Origin: Welwitschia mirabilis
Lineage: Eukaryota > Gnetophyta > Gnetopsida > Welwitschiales
Assembly (NCBI GenBank): GCA_051453625.1
Contig: JBOZIK010000001.1
Span: forward strand, 201,599,582 to 201,624,148
Length of the DNA stretch: 24,567 nt
Direction of reading: 5' to 3'
The notes under the pieces are model-generated. The model searched no databases and had not been told where the DNA came from. It saw only the letters and a list, made by a program, of their open reading frames with translations. This document shows positions 1-10,469 of this stretch, piece after piece. The first letter of the stretch is position 1; every line of letters begins with the position of its first letter. The position numbers were made by a program, and so were the translations under genes.

Positions 1-45
1 ATGCTATAAAAATAATGTTGTTTTAATTTATTTCTCTACATTTCA

Positions 46-430
46 CTCATTAGCTAATTCTTTTTTAGTATCATCAAAAACTCTAATGGTAAATTTCTTA
101 TTTCCTAAGTGAGATTTCATTATTTTAGTCCATGTATTAATAATAGAATGGGTTGTTGCACAAAATGCTCTTCTTAAAAGTAGTGGATAACATCCATTAT
201 GCTCAACTTTAATCATAACCACATCTACTGGATAGAATGATTTCTCTATTTAAATTACTAAATTTTTTATTACTCCTAAAGATATATTCACTTATGTGTT
301 TGCCAATTTTAATATAATTGATACAGGCTCAATTCTACTTTCCAAATTAAGTCTTTGAAAAATGTATAAAGAAATAATGTTAATACTCATTCCTATAGAG
401 ACTAAGGCATTTTTCATTCTTTTATCTTCT
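46..430 (-). pseudogene. retropepsin-like protease relic of element A
   Basis: Minus-strand translation gives a recognisable retrotransposon aspartic protease. It reads ALVSIGMSINIIS (around 400-430), where the family has an Asp-containing active site followed by Gly-x-Ser, then ISLGVIKNLVI, then SFYPVDVVMI, and YPLLLRRAF where the family has Leu-Gly-Arg-Pro-Phe. The catalytic Asp appears replaced by Ser and the Gly of LGRPF is lost, so activity is unlikely. The enzyme would have cut the Gag-Pol polyprotein inside the particle. The frame carries stops and closes at 43-45. The equivalent region of the sister element is 13040-13430, which is more broken. Confidence 0.65.
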
Positions 431-849
431 TCTAAAGTAACACTAACTATTGTTGCCCCATGATCCTTAAATTTTAAACATTTTTGTAAAATTATGTTAG
501 TTATAGATTAGGCTAGGAAGACTTTACTAGGTATGGTTTATTTTTGTTTCCTCGTAATTAGGTCTTTTCACAATTTATAATATTTAGAATTTTCTTGTAA
601 GAGCTTCCAAAAGGATTATATTATGCTCACATCTAATATTAAAGCTTTTAGATGATCATTAAAGGTAGGATTAGTATTTAACCTATCAAGCTAAGGGATA
701 GGAAGTTTCTTTCCTTTGTCTTATGAATAATTTTTCTAGTAAGCTTATCACTTAAGGGATAAGGGATGTTATAATTTTCTAAGATTTCTATATTCTCTTC
801 TTCTTCATTATCTTTATTATCATTTTTGGAAGTTAAACCTCATGGATAG

Positions 850-2274
850 GAGGTATTGTATCATTTACACTTCTTGTTATAATCTTACAATATTTTCTTA
901 CTTCATTAGGGTTTAAAAAAGGTTGTATTGTAAGTGATCCTTGGGGTCTTTGATTTGCTAGCATAGTTTGTTTAAGAACATTTACTACATTTTCAATGTT
1001 TGAGTTTATCTTTTCTTAATATTTTCTTAGATCATAAATGCAATTTCTAAGGGGATTATTTTGATTTTATAAATTTGAAGTACTTGCTTAAAAATTTAAA
1101 CTACTTGATTGGAAGTTTGATTTATTTTATTGAAGATTAGCATTCTTAAATATATTTTTAAATGGTTGGAAATTTTGATAATTCATTTGAAAGTTCTTAA
1201 ATTTATTTGCAAAATATTAAAAGCTTGGTTGTCCATTCATTCTAGGTTAAAATTAATTTTGATTTATAAAGTTTAAAAACTTTGGATTGAATGCCCATAC
1301 TTCTTCATAAATTTTCTCTTTATAAGTTGGTAATAAAGAACACTCTTTTGTTACATGATAGTTATCTTCACATACATCAAAAGTTGGAATCACATTCTTT
1401 TTAGTTTCCACTTTTGCATTTAGAATCATTTGAGTATATTTTTCTAAAATTGTCCTAAAATCTTGAATTACATTAGTTAGTTCTTTTATTGTTTTTACTT
1501 CCTCCTTTTCTTATTTAACTTCTTTAAAATCTTTTATAATTTGGCCTACAAATATGGTTTTCTTTAGATATTGGTTTAGATCATGTTTAACTTACTTCAA
1601 CAAATTCTTTCAATAACTTTCATGCATCTTCTAACATTAGGTTCATTGTTGCCATCACATGAGAAACTTAGAAATTGTTTAGTTTGGATATTTAGTCTAC
1701 TATAGAAATAGTTTATTAATTCTTCTTGAGTAAAATCATCAATGGAATTAAAATGAATTATAATTAAAAATTATTCATAAGTAGTGTTATAATCTTTATT
1801 AGGTTGTTGTTAGAAATTCGTTACCTATTTCTTTCTTTTTCTTCTTGTAGGTTTACTCATAAATCTTTTTATAAAGGCTTCTGAACTTAGTTCTCTATTT
1901 ATGCTTTTGTATGAAATAGTTATTATCCTAAATTTTAATTTTCCTTTTAGTATGATGGGAAATATTACCATGTACATACGATCACTAATTCATTTTTTAC
2001 CATTTCTTAAAGTAAGCACTAATTGTTCGATGTTGGCTATATGTTAAATAAGATATTCATCATTTTCTCCATTAAAAATAGGATGTGCAATTAAATTTCT
2101 TAACTTGACATCATCATCAGGAGATAAGGTAAAAGAATTTTTGATTTTATACTTTTGATTTACTATTACTTCTTTAAGAATGACATTGACATTTGGATTT
2201 ATTGGGGTAACAGAGGTTTCTATCATGTTAGGGGAAGGGGAATTATATGAAGATACTTGTTTGTACTTTTTCAT
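850..2274 (-). pseudogene. gag: gag relic of element A with degenerate zinc knuckle
   Basis: The open start is at 2274 (MKKYKQVSSYN...), chosen because the sister copy has a matching ATG at 15081. The first 76 codons stop at 2044-2046 (TAA), where the sister copy has CAA, so this is an acquired nonsense change. Further down, a gag core can be followed at 1590-1850 (FYSRLNIQTKQFLSF) and a zinc knuckle at 1340-1381 of form C-x2-C-x4-H-x4-C, with the first Cys changed to Phe (FDVCEDNYHVTKEC). A KIITRS motif near 870-890 marks the gag-protease junction typical of this lineage. Gag would build the virus-like particle and bind RNA. Several stops and frameshifts make it non-functional. Confidence 0.7.
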
Positions 2275-2958
2275 AGAATTTTACATTGGAGTAAAGGTAT
2301 TTAATTTTAAGCTTTATTTTGAGATATTTTTGAAAAAAATCAAATTCTGAAATAATAAATGCAAAAAAATCTCATTGTTTAATTCTTGTAATTTTTTGCG
2401 TACATAAGATATATGTACCTAAGCTTAATTCATATTTGATCAAATCTTCTCTGATGTTTTTTTAATCAATAATCACTCTTTTCGATACTTCTTCTTCTTA
2501 ACTAAGTTTAGCATGTTACTACATGCTTAGCAATGGTTTTACATGTATCATCTCAATGGTTATTTAGATAATATACCTAGATAACAATACACATAAAAAC
2601 CTAAAAACTGAAAACACGAAAAAATAGAGTTACAGAATAATGCAAGAACCAGACATCTCTGAGTCATTTGAATGCCAAAGGGAATGATAGAGGAATTCTA
2701 GTTCTTCAAAAAAAAAAAAAGAAAAAAACTTAGTTTTATAGACTGTCATCCATCATGTATCATCTGGATGACAAGGAAGATGATAAGGCATTATTTTTAA
2801 AATGTAAATCAAAAACTACAAAAAGAAAAACCTACAGTTTTATTATAAAGATATGCACTACTAGAGATAAATACTTGAACTAAAATCCAAAGTACTTATT
2901 CAAGTAATGACAATTATCGAACTCCTAACAACCTTTCCTAGTAATAACTCCAAGCTTT
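2275..2958 (-). other. leader / 5' untranslated region of element A
   Basis: This non-coding stretch lies between the gag start and the LTR and aligns with 15082-15749 of element B/C. It contains a poly-A run near 2708-2728, a perfect 9-bp inverted repeat (2744-2752 with 2765-2773) and the PBS at its upstream end. No conserved reading frame was seen. Confidence 0.6.
2936..2952 (-). other. degenerate primer binding site (tRNA-Asp type), element A
   Basis: Six bases inside the LTR end, the minus strand reads TGGAGTTATTACTAGGA. The classic plant site complementary to the tRNA-Asp 3' end is TGGCGCCGTTGCCGGGG. Most differences are C-to-T or G-to-A. The spacing to the LTR is the same as in the sister copy (15727-15743), which supports the call more than the sequence match alone. 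Confidence 0.55.
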
Positions 2959-4210
2959 TGTAGTGCATATTTGTGTAATCTTTCACATTTCTAGTAAATC
3001 CTATCAATTACAAATATATATTAAAAAATACAACACACTAATATAGATGGGAGTAACCCAAATGTCATATTCTGTTGAAGGCATAACAAGAAGAAAGAAA
3101 ATTAATTTTAAAAAAATAATTTATATTTTCTTTTAAGTAGAACAAAACAAAAACCAATGCAAAAATTATGTAAATAAATACACTCATGCAAATGAAATGT
3201 AAGACTAATCTAAATGAAATATCTATTCGATTACCAAATCAACCTATCATAGAGATTGGTCTTGTATAATCTAGATCAATAAAGAAAACTATGACTAACC
3301 AAAACCAACCTAGGCTATCAAATTCATCAAATAAAATATAAAAACATGAAAATTTAATCTAGAAAATGAAATGTAATGCAACTACAATACTAGTATCAAC
3401 ATTAAAAAAGTTTGCCCTTATGATCTATATCATAGATGAATCTATTATGGAATCATAAGCAACATAAAAACTAAGGAAGATACACATAACAAAAAATAGG
3501 AAAAGAAAATAGAGTTTTGATTAAGTTGAACCAACATCCATGTGACAAAGTAGCAGCAACTTAATGGAAGATACACAACTCAATAACAAGGAAGAGTCTC
3601 TCTGAAATAACAAGAAATGGATCCCCTATCCTTTATCTCCTATCATAAGAATTTCTAATGCCAAATAAGATGAAGTTAAATTTGAGGATAGAGGAGGTAT
3701 TTATTACAAATAATACTCTAAAAATAACAAACTCTAATAGATGCAATAAAAACCAAAATAAAACACACAAGAAAGCATATGACATATGGTGAAAGTTTGG
3801 TGAAGTTTGATAAATAGTTATATTTATGTGTTGTCTTGCTAATCATTCAGATGTCACAAGAGATTATGCCATATCATACATGATCCACATTAGTTTCTAG
3901 TTTGGTCCAGTAAGTGTCCTAGTCAGCATTGTTTCTTCTTCTATCCATATTATTGTATGGACAATATGGAGGATGATGCACTTCTGAAAGTTTTTTTTCT
4001 TATGTTAGATCAACCTATTTGATTACAAGATTTTTGCCTTGAGTACTATAATTTACCTAAAATGATTTTAAATGTAATGAAGATTGCATGTTTTCATGAT
4101 ATTTTCCTTAGCTCTCCATTATCATTGAAACTTAGCATAAACCTATCTAATGTCCTACAAAACTACTTAAAATACCCTATCAAATACATATAGTTTAACA
4201 TCATAGTACA
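2959..4210 (-). repeat. LTR of element A (5' LTR)
   Basis: A repeat of about 1252 bp that begins TG (2959) and ends CA (4210) and aligns end to end with 8860-10107, and for its first 740 bp with 15750-16490. On the minus strand it starts TGTACTATGATG and ends in TGCACTACA. It precedes the leader and gag of element A, so it is that element's 5' LTR. The bases outside it (4211-4215, TATAA) would be the target-site duplication, but the partner LTR lies off the window. Confidence 0.75.
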
Positions 4211-4289
4211 TATAAAACCTATAAATAACTAGGCTTATAAGGACTTGAGAACACAAAATTCCAACTCCAATTAGTAGAAAATTCTATTA

Positions 4290-4570
4290 AAACACCATTA
4301 GGGGTTATAGAGGATGTTATTATTAGAGTTGATAGTTACTAATTCCTAGTAGACTCTATATTTTTGGACATGAAGAACTCAATGAACTAATTAGTGTCTA
4401 TCATATTAGGAAGACTATTCTTAACAACCTTAAATACCTTAATCAATTATAGAAATGGATTAATAAAAATTTCCTTCAATAATATAACCATATAACTAAA
4501 TGTCTTTAATGCCATGAAGTTTCCATTAAATGATAAAGGGGTAGAGTATGTGGATAAGATAGAAATCCTT
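4290..4570 (+). pseudogene. retropepsin-like protease, C-terminal part (plus relic)
   Basis: Translation shows the flap and C-terminal part of a retrotransposon protease: PLGVIEDVIIRVDSY, a stop, then SIILGRLFLTTLNTLINYR, and FPLNDKGVEYVDKIE. The ILGR-x-F-x-T motif is the conserved C-terminal signature of retropepsins. The N-terminal part with the catalytic Asp is absent because the relic begins here. Stops interrupt it. Confidence 0.7.
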
Positions 4571-4669
4571 TTTGAAAATTAGGAATTTGATTCCCATTCT
4601 CTTAAAAATAATAACTTACAAGAAGAATCATACCCATCGCCCAAAACAAAATTAAATTAGAGCTTAAAC

Positions 4670-5860
4670 CCTTACCCAATGATTTGAAATATGCTTTCTT
4701 ACGAGATAACTCCACTCTTTTAATAGTCATAAATTCTTCATTGACTCCATCTCAAGAAGCTTAATTACTTAAACTCAAAAGGAGGAATAAGAAAATAATA
4801 ATATTAATCCTCTTAGGCATTAAGGACATGAATCTTAGCATTTGCATGTATCATATCTATTTATCAGATAATATCAAGTCATTTACAGAATACTAGAGAT
4901 AAATAAACCCAACCTTAGGAAAGGCGGTAAAAAAAGATATGATTAAACTTCTCAATAATGGAATTACTTACTCTATTTTAGATAGTAAATGGGTTAGTTT
5001 AACTTAGATCACTCAGATCATGACTAAAGGAGCGGGTATTACCCTTGTCCCTAATGGGTATGACAAACTTATCCCTACTAGACCTACAATAAAATGGATA
5101 ATATGCATTGAATAAAACAAATTGAATACCATCTTAAGAAAAGATCACTTCCCTCTATCTTTCTCTAACAAAATCCTAGAACAACTTGTAGGGAATCCAT
5201 TTTACTAGTTCTTATGGACATTTGAGTTATAATAAAATAGAAATTATCCTAGAGGATTAGGACAAGACAACCTTTACCTAATCATATAGAACATATTTCT
5301 TATGGGCATTTGGATTATAATCAAATAGAAATTACCCTAGAGGATTAAGACAAGACCACCTTTACTTAATCATATAGAACATTCACATATAAATGAATGC
5401 CTTTTGATCTATGCAATGTACTTGCCACTTTCCAATGTTCCATGATTGGAATGTTCTGTGATATATTAGATTATAGTATTGAAATATTCGTGGATGACTT
5501 CTTAATTTATAAAACCTCTTTTAACTATTATTTGAATGATTTATAATGTGTCGTTCAATAATGTATAAAAAATGCCTTATGTTCAATAAGGAGAAATGCC
5601 ATTGTATGGCTAATCAAGGTATAGTTTTAAGATAAGTTATATATAAGGAAATAATTTGAGTAGATCTTGATAAGGTTTCTCTAATCACACACCTATCAAC
5701 TCCTTAAAAACAAAAAGATATTAGATCTTTCTTAGAACATGTAGGATACTCTAGGAGATTTATCAATTTTGATACAATTTTTAAGCCATTATATGATCTT
5801 TTGAGGAAAGACACTACTTTTAACTAGATCATTAAATTTCAACGAGCCTTTAAAATGCTC
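4670..5860 (+). pseudogene. Ty3/gypsy reverse transcriptase relic (plus)
   Basis: The RT can be followed almost throughout in shifting frames. An N-terminal lead is LPNDLKYAFLRDN and SICMYHIYL. Next come KAVKKDMIKLLNNGI, SKWVSL, KLIPTRPTIKW and LRKDHFPLSFSNKILEQL, then the palm segment YNQIEITLED. The catalytic box is FVDD in IFVDDFLIY, with V-D-D at 5490-5498. The connection region reads FLEHVGYSRRFINF near 5725-5770. RT copies the element RNA into DNA in the particle. An 88-bp tandem duplication (5211-5386) falls in the palm and breaks the frame. Several stops sit where Gln is expected. Pseudogene, but unmistakable. Confidence 0.85.
5211..5386 (+). repeat. 88-bp tandem duplication within RT
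   Basis: Bases 5211-5298 and 5299-5386 are near-identical tandem copies with a period of exactly 88 bases (CTTATGGACATTTG against CTTATGGGCATTTG; CATATAGAAC at 5283 and 5371). The unit encodes the Y-N-Q-I-x-I-x-L-E-D palm segment. Eighty-eight is not a multiple of three, so the duplication itself shifts the frame. Confidence 0.9.
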
Positions 5861-5879
5861 AAAGAAAAACTAGCTACCA

Positions 5880-6290
5880 TCCCAATCATTTAACCACTCA
5901 ATTAGAAGTTACTTTTTACACTTATGTGTGATGTTAGTGATTATGTAGCTGGGGCTATTTAAGGAGAAAAAATAGATAAGAAACCAACCATGACTTACTA
6001 TGCTAGTAAAAATTTGAATGAGAATCAGTTAAATGATACTATTATAGAAAATAAGATACCTGCTATAGTATTTACCTTAGAGAAATTTAGGTAATACCTT
6101 TTAGGATCTAAGGTAATTATCTACACTGGTTGTCTAGTTCTTAGATATCTCTTTGTTAAAAAGGATTCAATGATCAAATGGATCCTTCTTCTTTAGGAAT
6201 TTGACTTAAAAATTAAAGATAAAAAGGGTTTTGCTAATGTAGTTACTAATCATATCTTCCGATTAACTCAAAAGAATTCACAAACATCCC
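5880..6290 (+). pseudogene. RNase H and following linker relic (plus)
   Basis: The plus frame reads LFTLMCDVSDYVAGAI, a stop, GEKIDKKPTMTYYASKNLN, IIENKIPAIVFTLEKFR, YLLGSKVIIYTG, KKDSMIKWILLL, EFDLKIKDKKGFANVV and NHIFRL. The CD-x-S start, the E-(K/N)-x-x-x-A helix and the YTG near the second acidic site (Asp expected, Gly present) mark the Ty3/gypsy RNase H that removes RNA from the hybrid. Stops after GAI, FR and LL stand where the family usually has Gln. It lies directly downstream of RT, as expected. Confidence 0.85.
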
Positions 6291-6479
6291 TTTCCATTAA
6301 TGATACCTTTCTAGATGAACATTTCTTTTCAAGTAAGAGAGCAGCTTAGTTTGTGGATATTATAATTACTTAGTGTCTAAAACCATCCCTTTTCACTTGA
6401 ACATTAACAATGAAAATATATTCCTAAGATAAGTACTTTTTTTTAGGATAGCCTATATTTTTTCAAATATTATCTAGAT

Positions 6480-7650
6480 CAAGTCATTTGCAAATGTGTC
6501 GCCCAAACTAACATACATGATATACTTAAGCATTGCCATTCTGAGACTTATGGGAGTTACTACTTAGTCAACAAAGCTGCTATAAAAATAATTCAATCTA
6601 TTTTTTATTGTCTATTTATTTTTAAAGATTACTACCTTTATTGTAAATCTTGTGATAGCTGTCAAAAGTTAGGAATCCTTTCATGAAGACAAATAATGTC
6701 TTTAAACCCCATCTTACTGTTGAACCCTTTGATATTTGGGGAATTGATCCTGAGGGTCCTTATCCATTATTAAATTGGAATTAATACATTCTTTTATATG
6801 TTAACCATGGAACTAAATGGGTTGATGATTATGCTTAATTCCTTTAAATCCCATCCTTACTATTATAATCTTAGACATTTACGGAATTGATTTTCAGGGT
6901 CCTTATCTAGCATCAAATAGGCATTAATACATTTTCATCTATGTTGACTATGTAACTAAATGTATTGATGCTTATGCTTATAAAATAAACAATGTTAAAT
7001 TGTTATTAAATTCTTTTAAAAAATATCTTAACATACTTTGGTTACCCATGTGTTTTAATTAGTGATGAGGGAATAAAATTTTAAAAGAAATTATTTAATA
7101 AAATTCTCACTAAATATAAGGTTACACATAAATTTATAATGCTATATTACCTTTAAATAAGTGAACAAGTTGAAGTTACAAATAGGGAACTTAAGAAAAT
7201 CTTACAAAAGTAGTCAATTCAATTATAAAAAACTATTATTTCAAAATCAGTGATGTTTTATGGGCATACTGCACTATGCATAAAGCTCCCTTAGAAGTGT
7301 TACCATTTATATTATTCTATAGTTAAACATGTTATCTACTCATAGAACTTGAGCACAAGGCTTACTAGGTGATCATAAATATGAACTTAAATTTGGAGAC
7401 TCTAGGAAAAAATAGGATCATACCACTTAATGAATTAGCTAAAATTAGAAATGACACCTACAAAAACATGAGGATAAATAAGAAGAGGATAAAAAAATTC
7501 CATTATCAAAACATCTTTAGAAAAACTTTCAAGAAGGAAGAACTAGTTTTACTTTATAACTCACACTTACATCTTTTCTTAGGAAAACTAGTCACTAAGT
7601 GAAAAGTATCATTTTTGATAAAGAACATTTTGCCTTACAAAGTATTTTTT
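6480..7650 (+). pseudogene. integrase relic with HHCC, DDE core and C-terminal module (plus)
   Basis: The zinc-binding part is visible at about 6510-6680: ILKHCHSETYG, then YCKSCDSCQKLG with its C-x2-C. The core has D in GIDPEGP (6746-6748, and again at 6889-6891 because the segment is duplicated), D in LISDEGIKF (7064-7066) and E in QVEVTNREL (7187-7189), so all three catalytic acids are still encoded, in different frames. The C-terminal module remains open for 77 codons at 7369-7602: LNELAKIRNDTYKNM, then KKFHYQNIFRKTFKKEE and LLYNSHLHLFLGKL, a typical Athila-type integrase tail. Integrase joins cDNA ends to the host chromosome. Stops, frameshifts and a 142-bp duplication disable it. Confidence 0.85.
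6701..6985 (+). repeat. about 142-bp tandem duplication within integrase core
   Basis: Copy 1 (6701-6842) and copy 2 (6843-6985) both run from a Lys/Asn-Pro-x-Leu segment through GID, the stop-interrupted YILL/YIFI strand and TKW/TKC to DAYA/DDYA. The offset is 142-143 bases. The copies are now clearly diverged, so this is an old event, and it gives two versions of the first catalytic Asp. Confidence 0.8.
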
Positions 7651-8859
7651 AAAGAAAATCCAAAAAAAATCAACTATTCAAAGTTAGTGGACATTGCCTA
7701 AAGTACTATCATCCACCTATTCCAATGACTTATGAATTTATAAGGCTTTCTAATCTAGGTTAAATGCCCTTAAACAAAAATCAATAATAAGTGATCACAT
7801 TATCACCTAAGTAATGATCAAGATCGAGTTTACTTATGGGTTTTTAAGGAAAAGTACATTTATTTTAATTATAATAGTTAAGAATGCATTAACTTAGCAT
7901 CTATAGTTTTGGTAAAAACTTAGTTAAAAAAGTGGGATTTACCTTTGCATGTGTTCCTTAGGTAAAAATCCTTTAATGGGGATAAAACTTATCTTGACTA
8001 GGCTAATAAGCCAATGATTTCCTAATGTGCATAAAAATGACTATGGGAAATGAAAGAAAGAAAATGATAAATCTGTTTTCCAAATTCATATAATATTAAT
8101 TACTTAGTTGGATTTAGTTAATTGCATTAAGGTTATAGATGCCTATTGGCAATGAAATTCTGATTATTTAATTGTGGCATGCTTAACTACATCAAGGCTA
8201 TAAACATTCATTGGTAATACAACACTAATTTCTGTAAATGCAACATGCTTAACTGTATTGATAGAAAATGTTATAACACTAGATATTGAATGTGATTCAA
8301 AGGCATAATACTAAAAACATATGTAAAGATAAAAATGAAAAATAAAGGAGTAATGAATGTGAAAGTTGGAGGCTTTATGCGACTATTATTTATTAACTTT
8401 CATACTTAGGATTTACATTGATTTCTTAAATTCATATATGTTACTTGATTAAAACTTTACTTGGCTAATATTATGATCTACTAAAAATACAAAATATAAC
8501 CAAAAACCAATAAGTTAAGATAGTTTACTTATTTGTTTATTAGTTTATGGTTTAAGTTCATTTATCATCTCCATTTTACTTCCTTTCACTTCACTTCATT
8601 TTGTTATTATTATTATGAGAAATAATTCCTAAGGCATAAGTATTTTTTATTAATCAACCTACCACTTAGCATTGTTTTATTATAAATAGTTTTTACTTTC
8701 TCTTAGCTTTTCGCTATAAGTTAGTTCTTAGCTTAGTCACATAGTTTTTAATAAAAGAACTCTTTATGATTTGTTCTAGGGCTTATGTCCTTAGATGACT
8801 TAAATGTTTTTACCACAAATATTTAGAAAAAATTTCAATTTTATTTAGGAAATATGTGT
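7651..8859. other. non-coding DNA downstream of plus-strand pol; possible decayed 3' UTR/LTR
   Basis: No gene is recognisable. After the integrase tail the plus strand degenerates. Near 8676-8684 there is TATAAATAG followed by AATAAA near 8751, an arrangement that would suit the promoter and polyA part of a plus-strand LTR, but no second copy of this stretch was found in the window, so the LTR idea is unproved. A 66-bp tandem repeat lies at 8125-8256. Confidence 0.35.
8125..8256. repeat. two-copy tandem repeat, about 66 bp
   Basis: The two halves share AAGG-TATA-A near 8129 and 8194 and ATGCTTAACT near 8179 and 8245, giving a period of 65-66 bases. They are diverged in the middle. Non-coding. 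Confidence 0.6.
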
Positions 8860-10107
8860 TGTAGTGCATATTTGTGTAATCTTTTATGTCTTTTAGTCAA
8901 TCACAAATATATTGCAAAACACAACATACTAATATAGATGAGAGTGGACCTAAATGTTGTAATTCATTGAAAGCACAAGTGAGAAGAAAGATAATTGATT
9001 TAAAACAAAATATATTTGTATTTTATTTTAAGTAAAACAAAATAAACAATAATGCAAGAACAATGTAAAGTAAACACATTATGCAAATGAAATGCAAAAA
9101 CAATGTCAAGTAAACACACTATGCAAATGAAATGGAAGAACTATTTTAAATGCAATATTTATTTAATTATCAAATTAACTCATCATAGATATTAACCTTG
9201 TATAACTTAGATCAATCAAGGAGAACTATCACTAAATGCTAACTAACCTAATCTATTAGGCACATCAAACAATATATGAAAACATGTAATGTTAAGCTAT
9301 GAATAAATGCAATGATTACTTTCATGATCTATATCACAAATGAAGCTATCATGGAATCATAAGTAATATAATCCATACGGAGATGCATATACCAAAATAT
9401 ATGAAATGGAAAATATATTTTTGATTATAAGCAAATCAACATCCATGTTATAAAGCAACAGTACCTCAATGAAGGATACATAGCACAACACCAAGGAAGA
9501 CGTCTCTCTACAATAACAATGGATGAATCTCCTATCATGAGAATTTTTAGTGCCAAAGAAGATGAAATTAGAGTCAAGAATAGATGAGGTATTTATTATA
9601 AATAAGATTGTAAAAATAACAAATTCAAATAGATGCAGTGAAATCCTAATGGTGGATAGAAGGCACATAATACATGATAGAAGTTTTGTGGATTTTGTGA
9701 ATAGATATTTTTTAGTGTCATTCTACTATTAATATAGGTGATATAGGAGATGATGTCAAATCATACAAGATCTAAATTAACTTCTAGTTTGATCTAGTCA
9801 GCATCTTAATTAGTATAATTACTTTTGTTGTCCATATTGTCATCTAGATAATAAGGTGGACAATGGACTCTTAAAGTTATTTCTTATGTTAGAACAACCT
9901 CTTTGATCATAGGATTTCTACTTCAACTAGGAAGTATTGCAATTCGCCTGAAATACTATTAAATGTAATGAAGATTATATATTTTTGTGATATTTTCCTT
10001 AGCTCTCCATTATTATTAAAAATCAGCATAAACCAGTTCAATGTCCTACAAAATTATGAAAAATACCTTATCAAATACATACAATTTGGCATTGTTATAG
10101 TATGACA
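8860..10107 (-). repeat. 3' LTR of element B/C
   Basis: About 1248 bp, starting TG at 8860 and ending CA at 10107, collinear with LTR A (2959-4210) and with the truncated 15750-16490. On the minus strand it follows the integrase and a short purine-biased stretch (GTGAAAATTGAGA, 10108-10120) that may be the remnant of the polypurine tract. A minus-strand reading frame of 103 codons (9357-9668) lies inside it and has a counterpart in the third LTR copy. Confidence 0.75.
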
Positions 10108-10120
10108 TCTCAATTTTCAC

Positions 10121-10469
10121 TGAATCTTTTACTTCAATGTCTTATTCACTTAAAATTAGTTATAAAATTTTTAAATTTACATCCTTTTTACACTTAATGT
10201 GCATTTAACTTCAATAATTTTTCCATGTTAACCATTTTATCATCATTTTTTTGCTAAAGTGCTAGCAAAATACTAGTTAGAAGGTGTGTTATAATGCAAA
10301 AATTGACATTCCAATCAAGACTAAATGACCAATTAACCTTAATAAAAGACTTTAATATAAATGATTTCATCATAAAAGGATGTCTTTTATTGATTTTTAT
10401 ATTAATCATGTATTTAATTATTTCTCATGATATTTTTAGGCTAATCTATTTTTAATATTTTCATGTAAG
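10121..10469 (-). other. 3' untranslated part of element B/C
   Basis: AT-rich sequence between the last recognisable integrase residues and the 3' LTR. Athila-like elements often carry an extra envelope-like frame or long 3' UTR here, but no reading frame or motif of that kind is visible in this 350-bp stretch. Confidence 0.4.

Larger units (their letters stand above)
1..4210 (-). mobile_element. Athila-like Ty3/gypsy element A, 5' part, cut by window edge
   Basis: On the minus strand this holds, in order, a 5' LTR (4210 to 2959), a primer binding site, a leader, gag and a protease region that reaches the left edge. Bases 1-2958 align throughout with about 13017-15749 of the second minus-strand element, so both belong to one family. 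The assignment to an Athila-like group rests on the roughly 1.25 kb LTR, the degenerate tRNA-Asp-type PBS and the pol type of the sister copy. RT, RNase H, integrase and the 3' LTR would lie to the left of the window. Frameshifts and stops make it non-autonomous. Confidence 0.8.
4290..7650 (+). mobile_element. Athila-like Ty3/gypsy pol relic, plus strand
   Basis: A plus-strand pol in the order protease, RT, RNase H, integrase, which is the Ty3/gypsy order. It carries many stops and frameshifts and two internal tandem duplications. Gag is missing: protease sequence starts about 80 bp from the outer edge of LTR A. No LTR of its own was identified with confidence. It lies between LTR A (2959-4210) and LTR B (8860-10107), both in the opposite orientation, so it is a separate older relic or an inverted block. 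Its pol is clearly diverged from that of the neighbouring minus-strand element, arguing for a different family of the same lineage. Confidence 0.85.

Noticed and set aside
7369-7602. 77-codon frame as an independent small gene
   Set aside because: The preceding sequence and the motifs LNELAKIRN and LLYNSHLHLFLGKL show it is only the C-terminal piece of integrase.
10121-10469. Envelope-like frame sometimes found 3' of Athila pol
   Set aside because: The stretch is short and shows no open frame or membrane-type segment that could be aligned to one.
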